Shown here in pieces: positions 1 to 7,483 of a stretch of 18,697 nucleotides of DNA. Position numbers and translations under genes: made by a program. The first letter of the stretch is position 1, and the number at the start of each line of letters is the position of its first letter. Source of the DNA: H111-94 sp034436045 (GTDB lineage Bacteria; Chloroflexota; Ktedonobacteria; Ktedonobacterales; Ktedonobacteraceae); assembly GCA_034436045.1 (NCBI GenBank), contig DAOTVZ010000160.1, positions 1 through 18,697 on the forward strand. The letters run 5' to 3'. Under the pieces are notes generated by a model, which was given only the letters and a program-made list of their open reading frames with translations, did not search any database and was not told the DNA's origin.

Positions 1-659
1 TCAGGGAGGCGCAAGCGCGCGCTCAGAGCGCACAGCAAGGTGAGCGGGTACGTTTCTATGTGATGGATGCGATAGCGCATCTGGAGTTCGAGGAGGGATT
101 GTTTGATCTGGTAGAGGTGCCGTTAGCCAGTTGTTTTGTGCGCAGTTGGGAGTGGCCCAGGTTGCTGCATCAGACGGCGCGGGTGACGCGACCAGGGGGC
201 TACCTGTGCCTGCGCGAAGTGGGGTGGAGTGGGCACAGTAGCAGTGCGGCTCTGACGCGCTGGGAGACGCTTATGCAGACGGCCTTAGGCAAACAGGGCT
301 ATACGGTGCCCCTGATGGGGTTGGAAGGGGAGAGTGAGGGAGCGACGTGGTTGCAGCGGGCGGGCTATGAAGCGGTGCAGCGGCAACAGGAGGTGCTGGA
401 ACTGCGTCCAGAGGGGGAGGGGTTTGCGGCCTACCGTGACTATGTGCTGCTGACGCTGAGAGCGGTGCGACCGTTTCTGGAGAGAGCGGCGTTGCTGCCG
501 CCAGACTACGAGCAGCTTGTAGAGCAGATAGAGGCCGAGCTGGCGCGCGCGGACTTCCAGGCGCACTGGACGGTCTGGACGGTGTGGGCGCGCAAACACA
601 GCGAAAGTCTGTTGTACATACCACGTGCTTCTCACATGCCTCACGCGCAAGACAGATAG
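1..659 (+). CDS. Class I SAM-dependent methyltransferase, C-terminal part (5' end outside window)
   Basis: The reading frame is open from base 3 and continues left of the window, so the N-terminus with the glycine-rich SAM motif I is missing. What is seen fits the second half of a Rossmann methyltransferase: a beta strand ending in an acidic residue (VRFYVMDA), the motif IV strand FDLVEVPLASCFV, then RVTRPGGYLCLREVGW, the usual 'R-x-L-[KR]-P-G-G' turn with a following strand. The rest is helical and charged, ending in a short basic tail. The GTG at base 60 and ATG at base 63 are internal codons, because the conserved strand begins before them. The substrate cannot be inferred. The next gene is convergent and 68 bases away, with no clear terminator between. 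Confidence is high for the fold and low for any specific role. Confidence 0.75.
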   Translation, partial: REAQARAQSAQQGERVRFYVMDAIAHLEFEEGLFDLVEVPLASCFVRSWEWPRLLHQTARVTRPGGYLCLREVGWSGHSSSAALTRWETLMQTALGKQGYTVPLMGLEGESEGATWLQRAGYEAVQRQQEVLELRPEGEGFAAYRDYVLLTLRAVRPFLERAALLPPDYEQLVEQIEAELARADFQAHWTVWTVWARKHSESLLYIPRASHMPHAQDR

Positions 660-727
660 GGACGAGTGTGGGCTTGTTGCTGCCTATCGATACACCGTCT
701 GGGTAGAGGCCGCTCATATTGTGCAGG

Positions 728-1774
728 TCACTCTAATTCCATTAACGCACCTGCGGTAAGATGGTCGGTGACGAGAATATTGACAATACCTGCTCGTATA
801 GCGGCCCTAATGGCGGGAGCATAGGCAGAATCACCACCGACGACCATCATTGTTCTGGTTTCTCGGCGTTTGACTCTCGCCTGGAGCGTCGAGAACTCTA
901 ACCCTGACAAATAATAGGGGGGAGGGTCCATCAGTTCTGTGATACAGTTGCCTGAGGCATCAAGCAACCAATGATTGATGTCGGCAACGGGGTGATAGGA
1001 AGATTTCAGCATATGGAGCACGTCCAGCCCAAGAATCCCTTGTCCGGCTAAGGATTCGAGATCGGGGATCCAGAGACTGGTCAACATGATGGTGGCTTGC
1101 TGCATCAAGGCGTAAGCATCTTCAATCACGGGCATGTTTCGCGCATGTTGCACTTGCTCAGCATTTTTCATAAAAGCGGGGCAAGGAAACCAGGTATAGT
1201 CAGCACCATACATCGCTGCAAGGTCGTAGGCAATGAGGTTGGCATCACCGTAGTTTGAATGCACATCGACCGAACCAATGGTTGCGACTACTCTAAGATG
1301 GGGAAGTCTTTTGGTGGGCCTCGCATGGCTGACAACGTTGCGTAAAAATCGTCTTCCACCAGAAACCGCCAGTGTGTCCGTGTCGGTCAACATCTCATCA
1401 AGATACTCGTGGGCGGCACGCGCAATCGCAACGATGACCTCTTCTCGCTCATCATTGTCGGCGCGTGAGAAGGTATTGCTCTCCTGTCCCGTCACCAGGA
1501 CAAGATCATCGAGGCCGAGCCTGGTTCGTCCCTGGCGAGCAAGATTACGTAAGTAGCCGCTGCGTTCATCAGGAGCAACAGTAATACGAACGATGTGGCG
1601 TTCTTTGGCGCGTTGTAATGCTTTGCCAACGGTGGCACGTGAACAATAGAGCGTCTCCGCAATGGTATCCTGCGTCTGGTCATCCTCGTAGTACATCTGG
1701 GCAACTCTGCGCAAAAAATGCTCATCGCTGAGGAGACGCGCTTCGCTGATCAGTAACTTCTTCTCGTCTGACAT
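728..1774 (-). CDS. SorC/DeoR-family sugar-binding transcriptional regulator
   Basis: 348 residues, the usual length for the SorC family. Residues about 20-60 form an HTH with the family pattern (VAQMYYEDDQTQDTIAETL, then SRATVGKALQRA). Residues about 75-345 match the phosphosugar-binding effector domain: VSGGRRFL near the middle, GADYTWFPCPAFM, and a C-terminal strand/helix with NILVTDHLTAGALMEL, which resembles the 'N-x-L-[IV]-T-D' end of SorC proteins. Such proteins bind DNA as oligomers and release or bind it when a phosphorylated sugar occupies the C-terminal domain. The ATG is preceded by GAGGG eight bases upstream, which supports this start. No sugar kinase, transporter or isomerase lies next to it, so its regulon is elsewhere or it controls the divergent radical SAM operon. 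A perfect 10-base palindrome lies 41 bases upstream. Confidence 0.88.
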   Translation of the reverse strand: MSDEKKLLISEARLLSDEHFLRRVAQMYYEDDQTQDTIAETLYCSRATVGKALQRAKERHIVRITVAPDERSGYLRNLARQGRTRLGLDDLVLVTGQESNTFSRADNDEREEVIVAIARAAHEYLDEMLTDTDTLAVSGGRRFLRNVVSHARPTKRLPHLRVVATIGSVDVHSNYGDANLIAYDLAAMYGADYTWFPCPAFMKNAEQVQHARNMPVIEDAYALMQQATIMLTSLWIPDLESLAGQGILGLDVLHMLKSSYHPVADINHWLLDASGNCITELMDPPPYYLSGLEFSTLQARVKRRETRTMMVVGGDSAYAPAIRAAIRAGIVNILVTDHLTAGALMELE

Positions 1775-2219
1775 CTGTTTTCCCTCTTCTCACTTGCGCT
1801 ATTGTCAAAACGTCGTATTAATACCAGGCGATTTTGCTTTGTTTCTTCTCAGTATGAGAAAAAGTTCTCTACCCTCCCGCTTTATCACCAATCCTTTTTC
1901 TGCCTGTATGTAGGTAGCATACCTTACATTCTTTCAAAACTCAAGAGGTTTGTCGTAAACGCCCAATTCTTCACACGAGGAGAGACTTTATCTTCTCGCG
2001 GCCTTTTGTAGCGTTTTTGAAAAAGATAGTGGTGAGGAACGTAAGATGGTTTCTTTAAGATAGAGAAACAAGGTGGCAAGAAAATAGAAATTTATCCATA
2101 AAATACCAAATTAGGAAAGTGTGAGCAATTATTAGAAATTTTATAAAGTTGTTATATGACAAAGAAATAAGCGATATCTCTTACAAATGCTCTATTTTTG
2201 TCGGGGTGATGAAAAAGGC
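1775..2219. other. AT-rich intergenic block without a credible gene
   Basis: About 445 bases between the divergent SorC regulator and the radical SAM operon. Base composition drops sharply to A/T from about 2030 to 2190 compared with the flanking genes. A 69-codon frame at 1802-2011 has no recognisable domain and an unusual composition (many Phe, Ser, Tyr), so it is not called. I see no tRNA, terminator or repeat here beyond the palindrome at 1815. Confidence 0.5.
1815..1824. promoter_or_regulatory. Palindrome GTATTAATAC upstream of the SorC-type regulator
   Basis: A perfect 10-base dyad lies 41 bases in front of the regulator's start codon. A TTGACA reads on the minus strand at 1808-1803, but no good -10 lies at the correct distance from it. 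An autoregulatory operator is plausible but not shown; short AT-rich palindromes also occur by chance. Confidence 0.3.
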
Positions 2220-2248
2220 TTGGAAGATGAGGTTTGCTCTGGTATACT
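2220..2248 (+). promoter_or_regulatory. Extended -10 sigma-70-type promoter of the radical SAM operon
   Basis: TTGGAA at 2220-2225, a 17-base spacer, then TATACT at 2243-2248 preceded by TGG (extended -10). Transcription would begin near 2255. Any start codon upstream of that (for example the in-frame ATG at 2187) would not be in the message, which supports the downstream start at 2349. Confidence 0.65.
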
Positions 2249-2348
2249 AATGCTAGTGATGCTATCAATGCTTTTGCTGGTGACAGGAGGCAAAGGCAGC
2301 AGGCAAAGAGGCGTTTTCCTAATTCGCGCTCAAGATGTGGAGTTTTCT

Positions 2349-3173
2349 ATGAGAAAAGAACGAATCATGTTCAAGGTCGAAAAGAATCGTGTGCTGGTTC
2401 CGGTGGGTGAGCCATGCCCCTTTGGCTGTCGCTACTGCTATACTCGCGGTGGTGAGGTGGGACTTGCGCGTGTCGAGATGGAGGCTATCTTGACGCGCTT
2501 CCGACAGTTTGCCCACGAAGCTGCGTTTGATACGATTCAGTTCGGCTATGACGGTGATCCGTTCGCACGCCCGGAGCGTGGATTGACGATGCTCAGGCAA
2601 CTGGCACAGTTAGGAAGACATCTGAACTTCAGCACAAAAGCACTGCTGGAGGGCGAGGTGATTGAAGCATTGGGAGCGATCCGGCGTGACATGGAGGGGA
2701 TGGGTACGACTCTCAGCGCGCTCGTCTCGCTCAGTTGTTGGGAATCTGCCGCTGTGGTTGAGCCACACACACCGTCGGCGGTGGAGCGTGTACGCACAGT
2801 AGCTAATCTCAAGAGTATCGATGTGCCAGTCTTTATCGCGATACGCCCGATTCTGCCACATATTGCTGATTGCGAATATGAACGTATTGTAGAGGAGGGT
2901 TTGCGCGCCGGATGCGATGGTTTTATTCTAGGGCCGCTCTATGCCGACACCCGCAGACGTTTCGTGCGTTTCATCCCCCCGCAGGTACTGGAGCAGGTGC
3001 CGGGTGAGCAGCGCGTCGTTTCCTGGTCGCCTCACGCTCCCATCTGGACGCGCTACGAGGACCCTGCGCGTTTGCAGCGTGTGGTGGAGATGGTTCAGCG
3101 GAAGGGAGGACGAGTCTTTCTCTCCTCGGCTGATGCTGTGGATATGGCGCACCGGCTGGAGGTCGCGGTGTGA
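2349..3173 (+). CDS. Radical SAM protein (SPL-like family)
   Basis: 274 residues from the ATG at 2349, chosen because GGAG lies six bases upstream and because the promoter at 2220-2248 excludes the in-frame start at 2187, whose extra 54 residues look like translated leader. Residues 23-30 (CPFGCRYC, then Y) give the CX3CX2C [4Fe-4S] cluster motif that cleaves S-adenosylmethionine to a 5'-deoxyadenosyl radical. Following elements fit the partial TIM barrel: FGYDGDPF (65-72), NFSTKALL (93-100), VFIAIRPILPHI (161-172), GFILGPLY (191-198). The style recalls the 'DNA repair photolyase/SPL' group, but the true substrate is unknown. No extra cluster-binding cysteine set is evident at the C-terminus. 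It overlaps the next gene by four bases (GTGA), implying coupled translation with the CYTH protein. Confidence 0.85.
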   Translation: MRKERIMFKVEKNRVLVPVGEPCPFGCRYCYTRGGEVGLARVEMEAILTRFRQFAHEAAFDTIQFGYDGDPFARPERGLTMLRQLAQLGRHLNFSTKALLEGEVIEALGAIRRDMEGMGTTLSALVSLSCWESAAVVEPHTPSAVERVRTVANLKSIDVPVFIAIRPILPHIADCEYERIVEEGLRAGCDGFILGPLYADTRRRFVRFIPPQVLEQVPGEQRVVSWSPHAPIWTRYEDPARLQRVVEMVQRKGGRVFLSSADAVDMAHRLEVAV

Positions 3174-3844
3174 TCGAGGTCGAGTTAAAATTCGCGCTGA
3201 CGGCGCAGGTGAGGCAGCAGCTTGAAGCACGGCTGGCGGTGATGCCGTCGGTGCAGTATGTCGGGCAAGTAACGAGTACGGATGTGTACTACGATACTGC
3301 GCAGTATGATTGTTTGCGCAGAGCCATTTTTGTTCGTATCAGAGATCAGAAACGTGTAGAGATCAAGTTTCATCGAGATGATGATCCTGAACATATTCAG
3401 AGTATAGAACGAACATTTCCTGTTCAGGCGACGCCAGAGCAGATGCAGGAGTTTAACAGCTTATGCGCCCACCTTCTGCCTGCCTGGCGCGCGGCGGAAA
3501 CCATCGAGCAGGCCCTGCAAGCCAGTGGCCTGGAGGCATTTGTCTCAATCAAGAAACAGAGAATGGTTTATACCTGCCGTGCGATCACGCTCTGTCTGGA
3601 CCGGGTGGAAGAATTAGGTGATTTTCTGGAGATGGAGATGCTCTGTGAGGAGCAGACGGAGGTGGGGGAGGCAAAGGAAGCCCGTGCAAGTATGCAGGAA
3701 GCAATGACCCACCTGCACCGGTTTGTCGCGGAACTCGCGCTACCCGCCCTCAAGCCGGTCGAGGTTGGCTATGTCGAGCTGTGGTTGTATCGCTATCTCC
3801 CTCATGCCTATCGTTTAGGAAGGTACCAGATGAAAGAGAGCTAA
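3170..3844 (+). CDS. CYTH-domain protein (triphosphate tunnel metalloenzyme superfamily)
   Basis: 224 residues starting at GTG within the stop of the radical SAM gene. The N-terminus carries the superfamily hallmark ExExK as E3-V-E5-L-K7. Other tunnel-wall positions are visible: YYDT (40-43), a basic strand FVRIRD (54-59), VEIKF (63-67), a lysine-rich strand SIKKQRMVY (126-134) and DRVEELGDFLEMEML (144-158), matching the 'D-x-V-x-x-L-G-x-F-x-E-x-E' end of the fold. CYTH enzymes act on triphosphate compounds with Mg2+ or Mn2+: class IV adenylate cyclases, thiamine triphosphatases and inorganic triphosphatases. The sequence does not tell which. Residues 195-224 extend past the barrel and are Tyr/Leu-rich. 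No CHAD domain is attached. Translational coupling to a radical SAM gene is noteworthy. Confidence 0.85.
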   Translation: MIEVELKFALTAQVRQQLEARLAVMPSVQYVGQVTSTDVYYDTAQYDCLRRAIFVRIRDQKRVEIKFHRDDDPEHIQSIERTFPVQATPEQMQEFNSLCAHLLPAWRAAETIEQALQASGLEAFVSIKKQRMVYTCRAITLCLDRVEELGDFLEMEMLCEEQTEVGEAKEARASMQEAMTHLHRFVAELALPALKPVEVGYVELWLYRYLPHAYRLGRYQMKES

Positions 3845-3845
3845 T

Positions 3846-4112
3846 ATGTTAGATTCCAATGTTTTTCGCGTGATAAGAAAAGCATGTATTACGGAGAGAC
3901 AGTTCCGACAGATAGCGCGCGGTGACTTTATTACCTATCTTTTGCCATTACGCGACCTACCGACTGATCCGTATCGGGAGTGGCACGGGCGTGTCCTTTC
4001 CGTTGGAGTCGAAGCGGTGCGTGTCGAAGTATTAGATCCAGGTTATATTGGTGAGACGGAGATCGTCAGACGCACAGAGATCGTGGGCGTAGAGCATGGA
4101 GGGCAGGCATGA
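3846..4112 (+). CDS. Hypothetical 88-residue protein in the radical SAM/CYTH operon
   Basis: I do not recognise this family. The ATG is two bases after the previous stop, with a purine-rich AAAGAGAG just upstream, and the gene ends in a 4-base ATGA overlap with the response regulator, so it is well supported as a coding gene. The first third is basic and helical (VIRKACITERQFRQIARG). The rest alternates short hydrophobic strands and turns (DFITYLLPL, WHGRVLSVGVEAVRVEVLD, TEIVRRTEIVGVEH), suggesting a small beta-barrel similar in outline to SH3-like or KOW-type folds; that is inference only. No signal peptide, metal motif or membrane segment is seen. Confidence 0.7.
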   Translation: MLDSNVFRVIRKACITERQFRQIARGDFITYLLPLRDLPTDPYREWHGRVLSVGVEAVRVEVLDPGYIGETEIVRRTEIVGVEHGGQA

Positions 4113-4522
4113 AGCAGGTATCCCCGCTTGTGATCGTGATTGATGATTCCCCGACCGTGCAAAAAATTATTGCCACAACTGTGCAGAGGGAGGGCTATCA
4201 GGCACGAACCTTTTCCAATGGCCCGGATGCGTTGCGCTGGCTGGCCTCTGCTGAAGCTGTCCCACCAGCAGCGGTTGTGATAGATATATGTATGCCCAAA
4301 ATGGATGGGTACGAGGTGATCGGTCACTTGAAACGCATGTCTTGCTGTGCGCAAACAACATTTATCATGCTTTCACGCCGCGATGGCCTGGTTGATAGAT
4401 TGAAGGGACGCCTGGCGGGCGCGCACGTCTATCTCTGCAAACCATTCACTGTGCAACAACTTCTACAGACACTACAACGCTATATCTCGAAATGTCAGAA
4501 TGATGAACTGCTTCCCGTTTAG
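4109..4522 (+). CDS. Single-domain response regulator (CheY/PilG-like receiver)
   Basis: 137 residues comprising one receiver domain and no output domain. Key residues are present: acidic pair D12-D13 (VIVIDDSP), phospho-acceptor D59 (VVIDICMPKMDGYEV), S89 in place of the switch Thr (FIMLSRRD) and K111 (YLCKPF). The segment DGLVDRLKGRLAGA followed by KPFT is typical of the PilG/PilH subgroup linked to pilus motility, but no pilus genes are visible here. Such proteins signal by protein-protein contact after phosphorylation. It is the last gene of the four-gene operon, overlapping the 88-residue protein by four bases. The cognate histidine kinase is not in the window. Confidence 0.9.
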   Translation: MKQVSPLVIVIDDSPTVQKIIATTVQREGYQARTFSNGPDALRWLASAEAVPPAAVVIDICMPKMDGYEVIGHLKRMSCCAQTTFIMLSRRDGLVDRLKGRLAGAHVYLCKPFTVQQLLQTLQRYISKCQNDELLPV

Positions 4523-4564
4523 GAGAGGGGCCGGGCAGCTTGCTATCCATCATTGGCCCCTCTC
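4523..4564 (+). terminator. Hairpin directly after the response regulator gene
   Basis: GAGAGGGGCC at 4523-4532 pairs perfectly with GGCCCCTCTC at 4555-4564, leaving a 22-base loop. The stem starts on the base after the stop codon. There is no T-run immediately after it, so it is not a textbook intrinsic terminator; it may act as a 3' stabilising structure or a weak terminator for the operon. Confidence 0.5.
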
Positions 4565-4635
4565 ACAGGCCCGTTCTTCCTAATAAAGAATATTTGTCTG
4601 CTTCGGCATTGCCTACAAAGATCGGCTATTCATCC

Positions 4636-4665
4636 TTGACAACAAGCGTTTAGGGGAAAGATACT
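4636..4665 (+). promoter_or_regulatory. Promoter of the cytochrome P450 gene
   Basis: Consensus TTGACA at 4636-4641, an 18-base spacer and GATACT at 4660-4665. Transcription would start near 4672, about 75 bases before the P450 start codon. This makes the P450 an independent unit from the upstream operon. Confidence 0.55.
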
Positions 4666-4746
4666 ATTGCTCATAAGAGCGTATCTGTATCATTGGTTGT
4701 AGTGCCAGACAAGCCAACAGGTCAGGAAGAGAGTTGAGAAGACGCG

Positions 4747-5997
4747 ATGAGTGCCGAAAACGCCGAAAACATTGCCGTTCCTGAAGAACTGGATAACTTT
4801 TTTGCTTTCATTCAAGACCCCTACCCGGTGTATCGTTATTTGCGTGAACACGAGCCGGTGCGCTGGAATCCTATGTTCAACTGCTTCATGCTCAGCCGCT
4901 TCGATGATGTCAATATGGCCTTCTTTGACCATCGACGTTTCTCCTCCAACATCTGGGAGCGCGTGCCGGAAACAGTTGATTTCAACGGAGAGGACGAGTC
5001 GAGCAGGTACCTCAAGCAGATCATTCCTTTCCTTGCCTATAATCTGCAAGGCATGGATCCGCCCGGTCATACGCGCCAGCGCACGCTGATGGCGAAGACC
5101 TTTACGCCCAGGATGATCGAGTCGTTTAGACCCACAGTGCAGCGCCTGGTCGATGAGTTGATTGATGCGAAACTGGCTGAGGGAACGATGGATGTTGTGG
5201 CCGACCTGGCCTATCCCTTGCCCTCGAACGTGATTCTGAGCCTGCTGGGCATTCCTCAAGAGGGACGGCCATATATTAAGGCTAGCGCCGATGCCATTAA
5301 TGAGTTTGTCAACACGCTGCTGTTCTATGGACCACAGGTCTGGCCACGCCTGGCCGGTGTTTTTGCCGATGTGAAGACGTACCTGAAAAGCCTGATAGCT
5401 GAGCGGCGTGTGCGTCCGCGCGAAGACTTGCTGACGAAAATGGTGCAGGCCGAAGAGAACGGTGATATGTTGAGCGAGGATGAGATCGTGATTGCAAGCA
5501 ATTTTCTCCTCTTTGCAGGTCACGAGACGACGGCCAATCTGATCGCCGTTGGCCTGTACTATCTGCTAAAGAATCCTGCTCAATGGGAACAGTTGCGCAC
5601 CGACCCTTCAAAGGTACCGATGGCGGTTGAGGAGCTACTGCGCTACGTCAGCCCGGTGCATACGCTGGCCCGCCGCACGACGCAGGATGTGGAGTTGCAC
5701 GGTGTAACGATACCGGCGGAAAGTAGCATCTTTCTGCTGGTTGGCGCGGCGAACCGCGACCCCGCAAAGTTTCCCGACCCTGAGCGTCTGGACATCAATC
5801 GTCAACCCACGCGCACGCTGGCCTTCGGCTATGGCATCCATTACTGCCTGGGCGCGGCACTGGCGCGTCTGGAGAGTCAGGTAGTCTTCGAGACTCTGCT
5901 CAGACGACTGCCCAATCTCCAATTGGCTGTCGAGACGCCCGAATTTCGCCCGAACTATTCCCTGCGTGGTCTGCTCAGCCTGCCTGTGACTATGTAA
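4747..5997 (+). CDS. Cytochrome P450
   Basis: 416 residues, a normal length for a soluble bacterial P450, without membrane anchor or reductase fusion. Visible signatures: the C-helix region MDPPGHTRQR (103-112), the I-helix oxygen-activation motif AGHETT (257-262), the K-helix ExxR at E296/R299, the region following it with ARRTTQD, and the heme loop FGYGIHYCLG (360-369) with C367 as the axial thiolate ligand. It would hydroxylate or otherwise oxidise an organic substrate using electrons from separate ferredoxin and reductase proteins, none of which are encoded nearby. The ATG at 4747 is preceded by GAGAAG at a suitable distance. No biosynthetic cluster surrounds it, so substrate and pathway are open. 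It converges with the membrane protein gene, leaving 14 bases between the stops. Confidence 0.95.
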   Translation: MSAENAENIAVPEELDNFFAFIQDPYPVYRYLREHEPVRWNPMFNCFMLSRFDDVNMAFFDHRRFSSNIWERVPETVDFNGEDESSRYLKQIIPFLAYNLQGMDPPGHTRQRTLMAKTFTPRMIESFRPTVQRLVDELIDAKLAEGTMDVVADLAYPLPSNVILSLLGIPQEGRPYIKASADAINEFVNTLLFYGPQVWPRLAGVFADVKTYLKSLIAERRVRPREDLLTKMVQAEENGDMLSEDEIVIASNFLLFAGHETTANLIAVGLYYLLKNPAQWEQLRTDPSKVPMAVEELLRYVSPVHTLARRTTQDVELHGVTIPAESSIFLLVGAANRDPAKFPDPERLDINRQPTRTLAFGYGIHYCLGAALARLESQVVFETLLRRLPNLQLAVETPEFRPNYSLRGLLSLPVTM

Positions 5998-6011
5998 GAG
6001 GGTAAACGTGT

Positions 6012-6443
6012 TCACACGCGCGCCTGGTTAGGATAGCGCGTGCGTGTGCGCGTCGGGACCTTCTGGCCCAGCACTGCCGCTGCCGAGCAGAGCAGCCCCA
6101 TGAAGGAGCTGGGCCAGAACAGGAGTCCCAGACCGAAGGCACAGATTGTGCCGAGAAAGAGGAAACCCGCTCCAAGCCAGAGCAGAAAACGTCCCATCGG
6201 CGATTCCCAAAGGGCATGGAACAACGAGCCAATGGTTACTAACAGCGATAGACCTCCCAGCAAGGCCATATACACAAATGCAGAACTACCCCAGGAAAAA
6301 TTGTGGATAGTGGCCGGTGTAATTATTGCAGTAATGCCGGATAATTCGGCAACGTTAATGGGCAAATTCATCCACCAGACGAGTGTTGCGGCGACCCCTA
6401 AAATTCCGGTTAAAATTCCACAGAATAGCTCAAACAGCCGCAT
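6012..6443 (-). CDS. Small integral membrane protein, about four transmembrane segments
   Basis: 143 residues from the ATG at 6443. This start is preferred over an in-frame ATG 51 bases upstream because GGAGG lies about eight bases in front of it and the protein then opens directly into the first membrane span. Hydrophobic segments at about 5-24, 54-75, 84-106 and 107-125; the tail (QKVPTRTRTRYPNQARV) is basic and probably cytoplasmic. No channel, transporter or enzyme motif is visible. It follows the methyltransferase gene by about 100 bases on the same strand and may be co-transcribed with it. The family is unknown to me. Confidence 0.75.
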   Translation of the reverse strand: MRLFELFCGILTGILGVAATLVWWMNLPINVAELSGITAIITPATIHNFSWGSSAFVYMALLGGLSLLVTIGSLFHALWESPMGRFLLWLGAGFLFLGTICAFGLGLLFWPSSFMGLLCSAAAVLGQKVPTRTRTRYPNQARV

Positions 6444-6546
6444 CGCGTGTTCCTCCGTTAGCATCCTACTCCGTAAGATGTCCACCAGAGACACGTCACG
6501 CGCGCTAGATTGGTGACTGAGCTATCTTCTACTGCCTGTTCTTCTC

Positions 6547-7476
6547 TTAATCTTTGCTTTTAAGAATATACCCTTTCACTTCATAGCCTCGCCCTGGTCG
6601 CTGTTGTTCGGGCAGATCACTGATCCATTCCCACTGATGCTCTTCGACAATGGTAAAGGTTGCGTTCAGAAGGTCAAAAAAAGCGCGTGGCACCAGGGGG
6701 AGCCAGCGACGGTGGGTGGCGTCATGATCGGTACCATGAACGTTGAATGCGAAGCCGCGTACATCACTCAGCAGCACAATGATGCCGCCATGATCGGCCA
6801 GGGAGTGCAACAAATGCAGATGCGCCGCGATCACGCGCATGCGAAACGCTTGTGCGGCTTCCTGATAGCGTCGGTGGCGCTCCTGCTCGCCTGACAGGTG
6901 TGGCCCCACATGTTGTAGATGGTCAAGCAAGTCGAGTAGTGGATAACTGAAGAGTTGTGAGAGGACTAAAGAGCTAATCACGAGGCCATTATCATGCTCG
7001 GCAATATCGGGCAAGACGGGGGGATCAGGAGCAGTGCATGCATCCAGGCAGGCGGCAGCAGCATCGAAGACGGTCTCCGCTCCTTGCGACACGAGATGCT
7101 GCCAGTCATGGCGCGCAATCTGACGGGCCAGATGCTGGCTCACGCCGCCGCTGATGTCGGCCTGGATCAGACGCACGCGGTGTTGCAGGGCTGGTGCGGC
7201 CAGTTCAGCCCGACCGCGCTGCATAGCGGCCTGATCGAGATCAACCAGCACCACCTCTTCTGAGGCACGTACCAGCGTGGCCAGAGGAATCTCTGTGCAG
7301 GCCCCGGCCCCCAGAATGACCGTACAGCGTGCCGCCCCCTCGTCGCGTAAGCGCATAGCCCGCAACATGAGAGTGCTGCACTGTTCCAGATGTTGCGGTG
7401 CATGAAGACGCAGCCACGCACGGCGCTGCGCCCCCTGTGTTTGTGTATTGCTAAAGGAAAGATTGTCGATGCGCAC
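6547..7476 (-). CDS. Rossmann-fold SAM-dependent methyltransferase-like protein
   Basis: 309 residues from a GTG at 7476, which sits eight bases after the stop of the upstream PaaG-like gene; the frame stays open further upstream to a TTG, but that would bury 74 bases inside the neighbour. Motif I is clear (VILGAGACTEIPL, residues 53-65), followed by a strand ending in an acidic residue (VVLVDLD, 76-81) and RVRLIQADISG, the motif II/III region. Residues 130-230 are a Leu/His-rich helical insert, and the C-terminal part (GGIIVLLSDVRGF, then RAFFDLLNATFTIVEEHQWEW) completes the sheet. The substrate is not deducible. The position directly behind an acyl-CoA enzyme suggests co-transcription and not necessarily a shared pathway. 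Confidence 0.75.
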   Translation of the reverse strand: MRIDNLSFSNTQTQGAQRRAWLRLHAPQHLEQCSTLMLRAMRLRDEGAARCTVILGAGACTEIPLATLVRASEEVVLVDLDQAAMQRGRAELAAPALQHRVRLIQADISGGVSQHLARQIARHDWQHLVSQGAETVFDAAAACLDACTAPDPPVLPDIAEHDNGLVISSLVLSQLFSYPLLDLLDHLQHVGPHLSGEQERHRRYQEAAQAFRMRVIAAHLHLLHSLADHGGIIVLLSDVRGFAFNVHGTDHDATHRRWLPLVPRAFFDLLNATFTIVEEHQWEWISDLPEQQRPGRGYEVKGYILKSKD

Positions 7477-7483
7477 CGGAAGC

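Noticed and set aside
271..717. 148-codon minus-strand frame over the first methyltransferase
   Set aside because: Low-complexity Pro/Ala/Ser translation and full overlap with a frame carrying recognisable methyltransferase strands.
1802..2011. 69-codon plus-strand frame in the AT-rich intergenic block
   Set aside because: No ribosome site, no domain, and composition of translated AT-rich non-coding DNA.
4690..5523. 277-codon open frame on the minus strand
   Set aside because: It lies fully opposite the P450 gene, whose motifs are complete. The translation is rich in His/Gln/Arg with no domain, typical of the complement of a high-GC3 gene.
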